Origin: Sphingomonadales bacterium 63-6
Lineage (GTDB): Bacteria; Pseudomonadota; Alphaproteobacteria; Sphingomonadales; Sphingomonadaceae
Assembly: GCA_001898545.1 (NCBI GenBank)
Contig: MKUB01000182.1
Location: 1-40,226 of the forward strand
Length of the DNA stretch: 40,226 nucleotides
Reading direction: 5' to 3'
Shown here: positions 9,906 to 17,915 of the stretch, in pieces
Layout of the letters: each line of letters opens with the position of its first letter
How positions within the stretch are numbered: position 1 is the first letter of the stretch
Program-made: the position numbers and the translations under genes
The notes under the pieces: model-generated
Told to the model about the DNA's origin: nothing
The model's input: only the letters and a program-made list of their open reading frames with translations
Databases searched by the model: none

Positions 9906-11390
9906 TTACCACCACTTGTCGGGCGTGGCGACGAACCCGGCGCGCTGTTCAATCGCCAACCCCGCATTCAGCACGCCCTGCTCGTCGAAGGCCTTGCCGA
10001 TCAGCTGGAGGCCAAGCGGCAGGCCTTCGCTGTTCAGCCCGGCCGGCACGCTCATCGCGGGCAGCCCAGCCAGCGAGGCGGGAACCGAGAATACGTCGTT
10101 CAGATACATGGCCAGCGGATCGTCCAGCTTGTCGCCCAGCGGGAAGCTGGCGGTGGGCGTCGTCGGGGCCAGGATCACGTCGCATTCCGTGAAGGCGTTC
10201 TTGAAATCGTGGCTGATCAGCGTGCGGACCTTCTGCGCCTGCGTATAATAGGCGTCATAGAATCCGGCGCTGAGCACATAGGTGCCGATCAGGATGCGGC
10301 GCTTCACCTCATCGCCGAAACCGGCGGCGCGGGTGGCGGCATACATGTCCTGCAGGCCGGCGCCATCGGGCAGATCGCGCAGGCCATACCGCACGCCGTC
10401 ATAGCGGGCGAGGTTGGACGAGGCTTCTGCCGGAGCGATGATGTAATAGGTCGGCAGGGCATATTTGGTGTGCGGCAGCGAGATATCGACGATCTCGGCA
10501 CCTGCGTCCTTCAGCCAGGCGATGCCCTGATCCCAGCTCTTGGCCACTTCGGCGTCCATCCCGTCCATGCGATATTCGCGCGGGATGCCCACCTTCTTGC
10601 CACGCAGGTTCGAATCCAGCCCTGTCTCCCACTCCGGCACCGGCAGGTCGAGACTGGTGGCGTCCTTCGGATCGAAACCCGCCATGGCTTCCAGCATGAT
10701 CGCACAGTCGCGCACGTCGCGTGCCATCGGGCCTGCCTGATCGAGCGAGCTGGCGAAGGCCACGATGCCCCAGCGGCTGCAACGGCCGTAGGTCGGCTTG
10801 ATGCCCGAAATGCCGGTGAAGGCGGCGGGCTGGCGGATCGAACCACCGGTGTCCGTACCGGTGGCGGCAGGGGCGAGCCGCGCGGACACCGCCGCGCTGG
10901 AACCGCCCGAGGACCCGCCCGGGGCGAGTGCGGCATTGCTGCCCTGCTTGCGCCAGGGGGAGATCACATTGCCGAAATAGCTCGTCTCGTTCGACGAACC
11001 CATAGCGAACTGATCGAGGTTCAGCTTGCCCAGCATACCCGCGCCCGCTTCCCAAAGCTTGCGGGACACGGTGCTTTCATATTCGGGCTTGAAGCCTTCC
11101 AGAATGTGACTGGCAGCCGTTGTCTGCACGCCCTGCGTGGCAAACAGATCCTTCATGCCGATGGGCACGCCGGCCATCTTGCCGAGCGCCTTACCCGCGG
11201 CGCGATCAGCATCGACCTTGTCCGCCGCTTCCAGCGCCTTTTCAGGCGTGGCGACGATGAAGGCGTTGAGCGCGTCCTGCGCGGCGGCGACATTGGCGTT
11301 GAAGGCTTCGGCCACTTCGCGCGCGGAAAAATCGCCCTTGGCCACGCCTTCGCGGATGGCGGCAACGCCGAGTTCGGTTACGTCAGTCAT
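9906..11390 (-). CDS. gatA: Asp/Glu-tRNA(Asn/Gln) amidotransferase subunit A
   Basis: GatA is the glutaminase subunit of GatCAB. It hydrolyses glutamine to give ammonia for making Gln-tRNA(Gln) or Asn-tRNA(Asn). The 494-residue product belongs to the amidase-signature family and has its full Ser-cisSer-Lys triad: Lys80 in VPIGMKDLF, Ser160 in the GGSSGGSS loop, and Ser184 in [11 protein letters not shown]. Length is normal and no lesion is visible. Its ATG shares one base with the gatC stop (TAATG), so gatC and gatA are translationally coupled. Confidence 0.97.
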   Translation of the reverse strand: MTDVTELGVAAIREGVAKGDFSAREVAEAFNANVAAAQDALNAFIVATPEKALEAADKVDADRAAGKALGKMAGVPIGMKDLFATQGVQTTAASHILEGFKPEYESTVSRKLWEAGAGMLGKLNLDQFAMGSSNETSYFGNVISPWRKQGSNAALAPGGSSGGSSAAVSARLAPAATGTDTGGSIRQPAAFTGISGIKPTYGRCSRWGIVAFASSLDQAGPMARDVRDCAIMLEAMAGFDPKDATSLDLPVPEWETGLDSNLRGKKVGIPREYRMDGMDAEVAKSWDQGIAWLKDAGAEIVDISLPHTKYALPTYYIIAPAEASSNLARYDGVRYGLRDLPDGAGLQDMYAATRAAGFGDEVKRRILIGTYVLSAGFYDAYYTQAQKVRTLISHDFKNAFTECDVILAPTTPTASFPLGDKLDDPLAMYLNDVFSVPASLAGLPAMSVPAGLNSEGLPLGLQLIGKAFDEQGVLNAGLAIEQRAGFVATPDKWW

Positions 11391-11692
11391 TATTCGATCA
11401 CCTTGGGCACGCCGAAGAAGCCGTGTTCAGCGGCAGGAGCATTGGCCAGAACTGCGTCGCGCTTGCCGCCGCCGGTCAGCGGATCGGCATCGACCACATC
11501 ATCGCGCAGGCGCAGGCTGTTGGGGATCACGGCGGTCATCGGTTCGATGCCCGTCACGTCCACTTCGCCGAGTTGCTCCACCCAGGCGAGGATATTGTTG
11601 AACTCCGGCACCATCCGGTCGAGCTCTTCATCGCTCATCCGGAGGCGCGCGAGCGAGGCGATCTTCGCCACGGTTGCTTTATCGACTGACAT
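11390..11692 (-). CDS. gatC: Asp/Glu-tRNA(Asn/Gln) amidotransferase subunit C
   Basis: GatC is the small belt-like subunit that wraps and stabilises the GatA–GatB contact. The 100-residue sequence has the usual N-terminal helices ([17 protein letters not shown]), the [11 protein letters not shown] helix, and the conserved middle [14 protein letters not shown]. It ends with a tail that includes FFGVPKVIE. It opens the gat cluster, and the gene order C-A is conserved widely. The Shine-Dalgarno is weak. The start was chosen from the family's typical N-terminus. Confidence 0.94.
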   Translation of the reverse strand: MSVDKATVAKIASLARLRMSDEELDRMVPEFNNILAWVEQLGEVDVTGIEPMTAVIPNSLRLRDDVVDADPLTGGGKRDAVLANAPAAEHGFFGVPKVIE

Positions 11693-11750
11693 GGCCGCGC
11701 GTTAGCTTGCCTGCGGCGCGCCTTCAAGCACGGGGATGCCGCAAGGGCGA

Positions 11751-13460
11751 CTATTCGAACGGATCGCCCACCGGCTTGCCATCCACATAGATGCGGCGGC
11801 CGCTGAAGGGGCGAACCTCGACTTGGGGCACGCGGCCGTGAGCCTCGGCCGCAACATCGTTCAAGGTCGGCACCGGCGGCTTCTGGACAGCCCCCTCCGG
11901 CAAGAGCGAACCGTCAGCCTGCAACCGCAAATGCTGGACATCACTACCCTCGAGCAGCGCGAAATGACGATCTCCATGGGAATAGGCCCCCAGATCGAGC
12001 ACGGTGCAGGAGGTGTTGCAACGCCAGCTATCCTGCTTGAGGAACTGCTCGAACGCAGACTTGACCTGTGGCTCCGCATCCAATCCGCGCAAATTGGCAA
12101 AGCGTCGATCCCGCTTCACCGGCGACTCCATCCAGCTCCAACGCCGCTCTTTGCGAGCCTGCGCTTCCTGCGCCAGCTTCGCCACTTCGGGATTCTTGCT
12201 CTTCGCCAGCTTTGCCAAGGCGCGCTTTCCGGCATCGCCAAATTCCCATTTGAGCGCGTCGTAATCGAAATCTTCCGCGCTCACCTTGCCGCGTTCCAGC
12301 CGGGAAAGCTGGTTGGCCGCCGAAATGCCCGCGAAATCGAAAATCGGCAGGGCCAGCAGCAGCGCATAGAGGCTGACCCCCACTGCCAGATGCAGATTCG
12401 CCCTGCGCAGATAGGGCCTCCAGCCCCGGACCTTGCCCCTGATCGCCGCAACCCAGATCGCCACGCCATAGGCACAGGCTACGGCGATGGCAGTGAGGCC
12501 CCACAGCCGCTCCGGCGAAAGGCCATATTGGGCCACGCGCGTCCCCATGGAGATCACCGCCAGCAAGGTGAGCGGCAATATTCCGATGGCGAGCACGAAG
12601 GCGGTGACGCGCATCACCACATTGCGCGTCATGTCCGTATCGTCTTCACGGACGATGGCATTGGTCAGGATGAAGCAGCCTGCCGCACAGGCGAGCAGCA
12701 CCGGCGTTGCGCTGCGCGTCGCCTCCCACAGCACATCGAGCCCCGAAAAGGCCACGGCGATGAGGAAGATCGCCAGCGCCACGGCCAGCGGCACCGCCAG
12801 CAGCGAAAGAACCAGCAACACCACCGATTGCAGCGCGCCCAGTACCTTCAGCGAATTACGCAAGGTGCCCAGCGCCGCGCCAAAGGCAATGCCTGCCACG
12901 CTCCAGCCGAACCAGCCCTTCTTCAGCAATTCATACAGCAGATCGATTCGGATCAGCCGGAACAGATCCCCAAGCAACCACAGGAGCAGGAAGGTAAGGC
13001 CGGTAAAGGCCAAGGCGCCCGCCGCGCTGACAGCATCGGTCCAGACGAAGAAATGCGTATCGCGATAGGGAGTGGCGAAGCGCGTGTGGTGGAACCCTGC
13101 CTGAAACAAGGGCAGCGCCAGCAAAGATGCGATAACCCCGGCGCCGAAGCCATAATGTTCGTTGGAAGAATAATCGCCCGCATTCACTGCGCGCCACGCC
13201 AGCCCTGCCATAACCAGCCCGGCGAGAAGCCCGAAGACAGCCACTTCCTTCCACTTTTCCCGCTCTAGCGAGAAAGCGGCGGCAATCGGGCCAAAGAACA
13301 GGAAGGCCGCCGCCGCCATGCGCGGCGCGCTATCATCATGCCCTTCGGTTATGAAGTGGATGAGCAGGCCAGAAAGGCCGAGCAGCCCCGCCAGAACCCA
13401 AGGCCGCAGCGGCCAGTCGCGCGCATGTTGCGCCGGATTATCGATTCGGTCCTCTTCCAT
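11751..13460 (-). CDS. DUF4153-family multi-pass membrane protein
   Basis: The 569-residue protein has a hydrophobic N-terminal two-thirds with about ten predicted membrane spans (first near 20-35). Several have long Leu/Ala/Val runs. A soluble C-terminal part follows (about 390-569) with charged Lys/Arg/Glu helices, two Cys in SWRCNTSCTV, and an Ile-Tyr-Val-Asp-Gly motif near the end. This layout matches the DUF4153 family of unknown function. Two ATG starts are possible. 13460 gives MEEDRIDNPAQ, but its GGGGA sits in a small hairpin (13462-13475). 13508 has AAGGGGG upstream and adds 16 residues. It lies between the FKBP gene and gatC on the same strand. No biochemical role is known to me. 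Confidence 0.8.
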   Translation of the reverse strand: MEEDRIDNPAQHARDWPLRPWVLAGLLGLSGLLIHFITEGHDDSAPRMAAAAFLFFGPIAAAFSLEREKWKEVAVFGLLAGLVMAGLAWRAVNAGDYSSNEHYGFGAGVIASLLALPLFQAGFHHTRFATPYRDTHFFVWTDAVSAAGALAFTGLTFLLLWLLGDLFRLIRIDLLYELLKKGWFGWSVAGIAFGAALGTLRNSLKVLGALQSVVLLVLSLLAVPLAVALAIFLIAVAFSGLDVLWEATRSATPVLLACAAGCFILTNAIVREDDTDMTRNVVMRVTAFVLAIGILPLTLLAVISMGTRVAQYGLSPERLWGLTAIAVACAYGVAIWVAAIRGKVRGWRPYLRRANLHLAVGVSLYALLLALPIFDFAGISAANQLSRLERGKVSAEDFDYDALKWEFGDAGKRALAKLAKSKNPEVAKLAQEAQARKERRWSWMESPVKRDRRFANLRGLDAEPQVKSAFEQFLKQDSWRCNTSCTVLDLGAYSHGDRHFALLEGSDVQHLRLQADGSLLPEGAVQKPPVPTLNDVAAEAHGRVPQVEVRPFSGRRIYVDGKPVGDPFE

Positions 13461-13523
13461 GGGGGAACCATCCCCTATCGCCGGGGCGGCGACAAGCGCC
13501 CCGGCCATCCCATGCGCGCCCCC

Positions 13524-14084
13524 TTACTGAGGAAGCGGCGCGCCTTCGGGAAGGGAGGGAGCGCCGCCCGGCGCACCGCCCTGCTGCTGCATCTGCATCA
13601 TCTGCTGAATCTGCATGCGGCGCTGGAAATCTGCCTCGCTCATATAATCGATCAGGTCGATTTCGAAGGTCAGGTCCGCATTGGCGGGAATCACGACCTC
13701 ACCCGTCATGGGGTTCTTCTGTTCCTTGGGGCCATAGGCCTTCTCGGCCGGGATATGCAGCGTGTACTTGCCGCCCTTCTTCATCTTGGCGAGCCCTTCG
13801 CCAAAGCCCGGAATGGTGCCCTGGCCCAGCGGAATCGGCACGCCCTGGCCCTGATCGAACACAGTGCCGTCATCCAGCTTGCCGACATAGTTCACCACCA
13901 CCACGTCGGTCTTGCCCGGGGATGCCCCTGTGCCCGCCGTGAGTTCAGTGACCGAAACACCCTTTGGCACTGTGAGCCATGCGAAACCCGCACCGAGGAG
14001 AATCACGAGGATCACCCCCAGCCAGAGCTTGGCGAGAGAGCCTTTCTTCAGCGGCTGGAGCGGGACGCGGGTAACTTCGGCCAT
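13524..14084 (-). CDS. Membrane-anchored FKBP-type peptidyl-prolyl isomerase
   Basis: FKBP enzymes speed cis-trans isomerisation of prolyl bonds during protein folding. The 186-residue protein has a short basic N-terminus, one membrane span (about 20-38, LWLGVILVILLGAGFAW), then an FKBP domain (about 55-148). That domain has VVVVNYVGKLDDGTVFD, IPGFGEGLAKMKKGGKYTL and IPANADLTFEIDLI, so the catalytic domain should face the periplasm. The tail (155-186) is rich in Gln and Met, then Gly/Pro/Ala. The ATG at 14084 follows AGGAA; a longer frame to 14252 would run over the terminator behind rpsU and was rejected. Confidence 0.92.
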   Translation of the reverse strand: MAEVTRVPLQPLKKGSLAKLWLGVILVILLGAGFAWLTVPKGVSVTELTAGTGASPGKTDVVVVNYVGKLDDGTVFDQGQGVPIPLGQGTIPGFGEGLAKMKKGGKYTLHIPAEKAYGPKEQKNPMTGEVVIPANADLTFEIDLIDYMSEADFQRRMQIQQMMQMQQQGGAPGGAPSLPEGAPLPQ

Positions 14085-14102
14085 GGGCGTTTCCTGAAAA
14101 GC

Positions 14103-14134
14103 AAGAGGGCGCGGTTTTGAAGCCGCGCCCTCTT
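14103..14134 (-). terminator. Hairpin terminator between rpsU and the FKBP gene
   Basis: AAGAGGGCGCGG (14103-14114) and CCGCGCCCTCTT (14123-14134) form a perfect 12-bp stem with an 8-base loop. On the minus strand it lies 38 bases after the rpsU stop and is followed by GCTTTT, so it probably ends most rpsU transcripts. Some read-through into the FKBP gene, whose start is 19 bases away, is possible. Confidence 0.75.
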
Positions 14135-14172
14135 GGCTCAACAATGCTGTGGGTTCAAGCGATCTTGAACGC

Positions 14173-14379
14173 TTACTTCGATCCGTCGCGTTCCATCCGC
14201 TTGCGCTCCAGCTTGCGGGCGCGGCGGACGGCAGCGGCCTTTTCACGGGCACGCTTTTCGCTCGGCTTCTCGAAGTGACGACGCAGCTTCATTTCGCGAT
14301 AAACGCCTTCGCGCTGCAGCTTCTTCTTGAGCGCACGAAGGGCCTGGTCGACATTGTTATCGCGAACGATGATCTGCAT
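14173..14379 (-). CDS. rpsU: 30S ribosomal protein bS21
   Basis: bS21 is a small basic protein of the 30S subunit near the anti-Shine-Dalgarno region, where it aids initiation. The 68-residue product starts [20 protein letters not shown] and continues with the conserved [20 protein letters not shown], with an Arg/Lys-rich C-terminus. The start at 14379 was chosen over an ATG four codons earlier because [10 protein letters not shown] is the family's invariant beginning. GAGG lies about 11 bases upstream. The leader holds a GC-rich hairpin (CCCCGC/GCGGGG, 14413-14430). It is divergent from crcB. Confidence 0.97.
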   Translation of the reverse strand: MQIIVRDNNVDQALRALKKKLQREGVYREMKLRRHFEKPSEKRAREKAAAVRRARKLERKRMERDGSK

Positions 14380-14591
14380 AAATTCAAACACCTCACAGCA
14401 ACTGCCAAGGCACCCCGCGAAGCGGCGGGGACCAGCCCTGACGAATCAACGAAAAATGTGCCGATTCCGCTAAGGAACGGCTTGATAGCGGGCGCCCCTA
14501 GCGAAAACCCGCCCCGAAGGCAAGCATTTGAGCCCGCAAATCGATGCGGCGCGCCTTCCAACTTCGGCCCCGCGCGTCTAAGGCACCGCAA

Positions 14592-14999
14592 ATGAGTGCC
14601 ACTCCACCCCTTGCCGCAACCGCTTACGTCGCCCTTGGCGGCGGTGCGGGCGCCGTGCTGCGCTATCAGCTCGGCCGCCTGATGACCCATATTCTGGGCC
14701 CGGCCACTGTCACAGCCTTTCCCTGGGCGACACTGACCTGCAACGTGCTGGGCAGCGTTGCCATGGGCGTGCTGGCCGGCTTCCTTGCCCGCCACGGAAC
14801 CGGCGGGGATTTCTGGCGATTGCTGCTGGGCGTCGGCGTGCTGGGGGGCTTCACCACCTTTTCCAGCTTCAGCCTGGAAATGATGCTGCTGGTGGAGCGC
14901 GGCCAGCCCACGCTGGCCATTACTTATGCCGGCGTGTCGGTGCTGGCGGGGCTCACCGGCCTCTATATCGGCCTTATTGCCATGCGGGTGGCGGGATGA
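14592..14999 (+). CDS. crcB: Fluoride ion channel CrcB/Fluc
   Basis: Fluc proteins form dual-topology dimers that let toxic fluoride leave the cell. The 135-residue protein has four hydrophobic segments, the GGGAGAVLRY motif (16-25), the conserved Asn51 in TLTCNVLGS, and the pore signature GFTTFSSFSLE (86-96) with its phenylalanines. The start ATG follows AAGG; an upstream in-frame ATG at 14544 would add unrelated residues. Its stop overlaps the next start (ATGA). I looked for a crcB fluoride riboswitch in the 200-base leader and did not see one. Confidence 0.95.
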   Translation: MSATPPLAATAYVALGGGAGAVLRYQLGRLMTHILGPATVTAFPWATLTCNVLGSVAMGVLAGFLARHGTGGDFWRLLLGVGVLGGFTTFSSFSLEMMLLVERGQPTLAITYAGVSVLAGLTGLYIGLIAMRVAG

Positions 15000-16228
15000 A
15001 GCCGGCGGATGAAGTACGCCAGTTCACCGTCGGGGCCGACGATGACGGCATCCGGCTGGATCGCTGGTTCAAGCGCCACCTGCCGCAGGTCGGCTTTGCC
15101 ACCGTATCGCGCTGGGCCCGCACCGGGCAGATTCGCGTGGATGGCAAGCGCGCCAAGCCTGAAGACCGGCTGAGCGCCGGCCAGGTGCTGCGCGTGCCGC
15201 CGGGCGGAGAGGCTCCCACTGGCAAAACGCCTCGCCCCCGCCGCGAGCTGAGCGAGGACGAAGTGGCCCGGGCGGAAGCCATGGTCATCACGCAGGATCG
15301 TTCGGCCATCGTCCTGAACAAGCCGCCGGGCCTTGCAACGCAAGGCGGCACCAAGATGAAGGACCATGTGGACGGCCTGCTGGACGCCTTTGTGCGCGGT
15401 GAAGAGGCTCGCCCGCGTCTGGTCCACCGGCTGGACAAGGATACCAGCGGCGTGCTGCTCGTGGCGCGCACGCCGGGCAGCGCGGCGTTCTTCTCCAAGC
15501 GATTCTCGGGCCGCTCCGCCAAGAAGGTCTATTGGGCGCTCGTCATGGGTGTGCCCGATGTGCTGGAAGGCACGATTGAGGCCCCAATTGCAAAACAGCC
15601 CGGCACGGGCGGCGAGAAGATGCATGTGGACGAGGAAAACGGCCAGCCGGCCAAGACCCGTTACCGCGTGATCGATCGCGCGGCCAAGCGCGCCGCCTGG
15701 GTAGAACTGCAGCCGCTGACGGGCCGCACGCACCAGCTTCGCGTTCATATGGCGGCTATCGGCCATCCCATCGTGGGCGATGGCAAATATGGCGGGCCAG
15801 AGGCTTTCCTGACCGGCAGCATCAGCCGCAAGATGCACCTCCATGCCCGGCGTCTGATCATCGACCATCCCGATGGCGGCAAGCTGGACGTAACGGCCGA
15901 ATTGCCCGCCCATTTCGCCACGAGCATGGAGCAGTTGGGCTTCGATCTTTCGCTGAGCGATGCGCTGCCCGAGGATGACACGCCTCCGCCCTCGCGGACC
16001 GAAAAGAAGCAGATCGCCAAGGCCCACGCCAAGCAATATCGCAAGGAACGGCGCGGAGAACGGCGCAAGCGCGGCCCTTCCGATGATGTATCGCCCCGCC
16101 GGGGCAAACCTGCACCCGCTGGAAAGGCCGGCGCCCGATCATCGGGTACGAAGTCGGGCCCGAAGCCTGCTGCGCGCCGCCCTGGTGCCAAACCCGCCGG
16201 AAAGCCGGGGCCCAGGGGCCGCAAGTGA
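14996..16228 (+). CDS. RluC/RluD-family ribosomal pseudouridine synthase with basic C-terminal tail
   Basis: The enzyme should convert specific uridines of 23S rRNA to pseudouridine. Its 410 residues comprise an S4 RNA-binding domain (about 15-70) and a PsuA/RluD catalytic domain (about 95-320). The catalytic Asp147 lies in HRLDKDTSG, with GRTHQLRVHMA further on. An unusual tail of about 85 residues (from 325) is rich in Lys, Arg, Pro, Gly and Ala and looks disordered; RluC itself is about 320 residues. The family is clear, but choosing RluC against RluD needs a tree; RluC (positions 955/2504/2580) is the more likely. It overlaps crcB and the HAD gene by four bases on each side. Confidence 0.9.
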   Translation: MKPADEVRQFTVGADDDGIRLDRWFKRHLPQVGFATVSRWARTGQIRVDGKRAKPEDRLSAGQVLRVPPGGEAPTGKTPRPRRELSEDEVARAEAMVITQDRSAIVLNKPPGLATQGGTKMKDHVDGLLDAFVRGEEARPRLVHRLDKDTSGVLLVARTPGSAAFFSKRFSGRSAKKVYWALVMGVPDVLEGTIEAPIAKQPGTGGEKMHVDEENGQPAKTRYRVIDRAAKRAAWVELQPLTGRTHQLRVHMAAIGHPIVGDGKYGGPEAFLTGSISRKMHLHARRLIIDHPDGGKLDVTAELPAHFATSMEQLGFDLSLSDALPEDDTPPPSRTEKKQIAKAHAKQYRKERRGERRKRGPSDDVSPRRGKPAPAGKAGARSSGTKSGPKPAARRPGAKPAGKPGPRGRK

Positions 16229-16878
16229 CCATCCGCCTTGCCGTTTTCGATTGCGACGGAACACTGGTCGATGGGCAGGCCGCGGTTTGCAACGCCATGC
16301 GGGCAGCCTTCGATACGGTAGGCCTGCCTGCCCCGCCAAACCCTGCAATCCGCCGGATCGTGGGGCTAAGCCTGCCGGTGGCAATCCGTCATCTGGCTCC
16401 CGATGCCCTGGCGGAACAGCACACCCATCTGGTCGAAGCCTATCGCGCCGCCTTTTTCGAAGCGCGCAGCAGCGGGCAATTGGCCGAACCGCTATATGAC
16501 GGGATTCGCGAGTTGCTGGGCGATCTGCACGCCTCCGGCTGGGTGCTGGGCGTGGCCACCGGCAAATCGGATCGCGGACTGAAAGGCTGCCTTGCCACGC
16601 ATGGCCTGCTGGACCTGTTTTCCACCCTGCAGACGGCGGACCGGCACCCTTCAAAGCCGCATCCCTCCATGCTCGAGCAGGCCATGGCCGACGCTTTCGC
16701 GGCCCCCGCCGATACGGCGATGATCGGGGATACGGCCTATGACATCGAGATGGCCCGGGCCGTAGGCGCACGGGCGATCGGGGTCGCTTGGGGCTATCAC
16801 GAAGTGCAGGAACTGATGGATGCAGGGGCGGAGGCTGTAGCCGCCGATGCCGCCGAATTGAGGGAATTGCTCCGGTGA
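16225..16878 (+). CDS. HAD-superfamily hydrolase, phosphoglycolate phosphatase-like
   Basis: The 217-residue protein has all four HAD motifs: nucleophile Asp9 and acid Asp11 in FDCDGT, Thr in VATGKS, Lys in HPSKPHPSM, and the Mg-binding acidic pair in IGDTAYD. A helical cap lies between motifs I and II (about 18-85), as in phosphoglycolate phosphatases and beta-phosphoglucomutases. The natural substrate cannot be told from sequence. It starts at a GTG that overlaps the previous stop as GTGA. The next gene likewise starts GTG inside its own stop, so the set is tightly coupled. Confidence 0.92.
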   Translation: MTIRLAVFDCDGTLVDGQAAVCNAMRAAFDTVGLPAPPNPAIRRIVGLSLPVAIRHLAPDALAEQHTHLVEAYRAAFFEARSSGQLAEPLYDGIRELLGDLHASGWVLGVATGKSDRGLKGCLATHGLLDLFSTLQTADRHPSKPHPSMLEQAMADAFAAPADTAMIGDTAYDIEMARAVGARAIGVAWGYHEVQELMDAGAEAVAADAAELRELLR

Positions 16879-17081
16879 GCGACGATCCGGCGCGCGGGCG
16901 CTATTTCACCATTTCCATGATCCGGCTGGCAGGCGTCGCCATGGTGCTGGCAGGCGCGCTGGTGGTGCGCCAGATTATCGAATGGCCGAAGATGGCGGGC
17001 TATGTGCTGATCGCGGCGGGCCTGATCGACGTCTATATCGTCCCGCAAACTCTCGCCCGTAAATGGCGGACGCCGAAATGA
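16875..17081 (+). CDS. Small two-span membrane protein (68 aa), conserved hypothetical
   Basis: The GTG start overlaps the HAD gene's stop (GTGA), matching the coupling pattern of the whole operon. An upstream ATG at 16788 lies deep inside the HAD gene and was rejected. The product has a short hydrophilic N-terminus (MSDDPARGRYFTISM), two hydrophobic helices (about 16-33 and 41-57), and a basic C-terminus (ARKWRTPK). Its stop overlaps the start of the ATP12-type chaperone gene by four bases. The position suggests a supporting role near ATP synthase assembly, but this is inference only. I do not recognise the family. Confidence 0.8.
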   Translation: MSDDPARGRYFTISMIRLAGVAMVLAGALVVRQIIEWPKMAGYVLIAAGLIDVYIVPQTLARKWRTPK

Positions 17082-17776
17082 AGCGGTTTTACAAGGATGT
17101 AGCAGCCGAGCAGACTGAAGGCGGCTGGCGCGTCACGCTGGACGGACGCGGGATCAAGACGCAGCGTGGGGCCGCGCAAATCGTGCCTTCCCGCGCTCTG
17201 GCGGAGGCCATGGCGGCGGAATGGGCTGGCCAAGGCGAGGAAATCGATCCGACCGCTTTCCGCTATCGCGATCTGGCCGATTACGCCATAGATGTGGTGG
17301 CCAACGATCCTGCTGCGGAGATCCTGTCGATCCTGCGCTATGCCGAAACCGACACGCTCTGCTACCGCGCGGAACCCGACGAACCATTGTTCACGCGCCA
17401 GGAAGCCTTGTGGGAACCTGTGCTCAAAAGGCTGGAAGAGGCACGCAAAATGCGCTTTGAGCGTGTCAGCGGGATCATGCACCGCCCTCAGCCTGCAGAG
17501 ACGCTCGCCGCGCTGAAAACCCATCTCGAAACGCTCGATCCCTTCGCCCTTGCCGCGGTGAAGACGCTCGCCTCGCTCGCCGCCTCGCTGGCGGTCGGCC
17601 TGTCCGCGCTGGAAGAAGGCGCCGATGCGGAAGCGCTGTGGGCTATCGCCAATGCGGAGGAAGATTGGCAGGCGGAACAATGGGGCTGGGAATGGACGGC
17701 AGAAGAAAAACGCGCCCGCCGCCTTGCCGAATTCACCGCCGCGCTCGATTTTGCCCGGCTGTCGCGGGCGCTCTGA
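17078..17776 (+). CDS. ATP12-family F1-ATPase assembly chaperone
   Basis: ATP12 proteins bind the F1 alpha subunit and help build the alpha3-beta3 hexamer; the family is shared by mitochondria and alphaproteobacteria. The 232-residue product begins MKRFYKDVAAEQ and contains VTLDGRGIKTQRG, a PSRALAEAMAAEW helix, the YRDLADYAIDVV segment, and the ETDTLCYRAEPDEPLF motif. A tryptophan-rich C-terminal part has EEDWQAEQWGWEWTAEE. An ATG five codons earlier (17063) is possible, but 17078 makes an ATGA overlap with the preceding stop like the other junctions of this operon. It is the last gene before the sulfatase leader. Confidence 0.93.
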   Translation: MKRFYKDVAAEQTEGGWRVTLDGRGIKTQRGAAQIVPSRALAEAMAAEWAGQGEEIDPTAFRYRDLADYAIDVVANDPAAEILSILRYAETDTLCYRAEPDEPLFTRQEALWEPVLKRLEEARKMRFERVSGIMHRPQPAETLAALKTHLETLDPFALAAVKTLASLAASLAVGLSALEEGADAEALWAIANAEEDWQAEQWGWEWTAEEKRARRLAEFTAALDFARLSRAL

Positions 17777-17844
17777 TCGCTTGGTTATAAGCGCTGCCCT
17801 ATATCCATTATAGGGTACCGCCATGTTGCTATCGCCGGAGCGCT

Positions 17845-17912
17845 GGAGAATTTCTCCCGGCAATTAAAGCGCCTCGCTTCGCACCAGCGAAGCAAGCGCG
17901 CCGGGGAGAAAT
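17845..17912 (+). promoter_or_regulatory. Structured leader with a hairpin hiding the sulfatase Shine-Dalgarno
   Basis: ATTTCTCCCGGC (17850-17861) pairs with GCCGGGGAGAAAT (17900-17912) with one bulged G. Inside this stem are GCGC/GCGC (17869-17872 with 17896-17899) and a perfect GCTTCGC-ACCA-GCGAAGC hairpin (17876-17893). The right outer arm contains the GGGGAGA Shine-Dalgarno (17903-17909), six bases before the sulfatase ATG. A competing small hairpin, GGAGA-ATT-TCTCC (17845-17857), would use the left arm and free the Shine-Dalgarno. Two exclusive folds next to a ribosome-binding site resemble a translational riboswitch or thermosensor, but no known class matches. Confidence 0.55.
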
Positions 17913-17915
17913 GAG

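Noticed and set aside
9822-11705. Plus-strand open frame of 627 codons opposite gatA and gatC
   Set aside because: gatA and gatC are certain from their catalytic and family motifs; the other frame shows no domain.
11736-13268. Plus-strand open frame of 510 codons opposite the DUF4153 gene
   Set aside because: The sequence is Gln/His/Arg-rich without domains, while the minus strand gives a clean multi-span membrane protein.
14392-14591. Possible fluoride riboswitch upstream of crcB
   Set aside because: I searched the leader for the conserved fluoride motif pattern and found only a short GC-rich hairpin (14413-14430) that belongs to the rpsU side.
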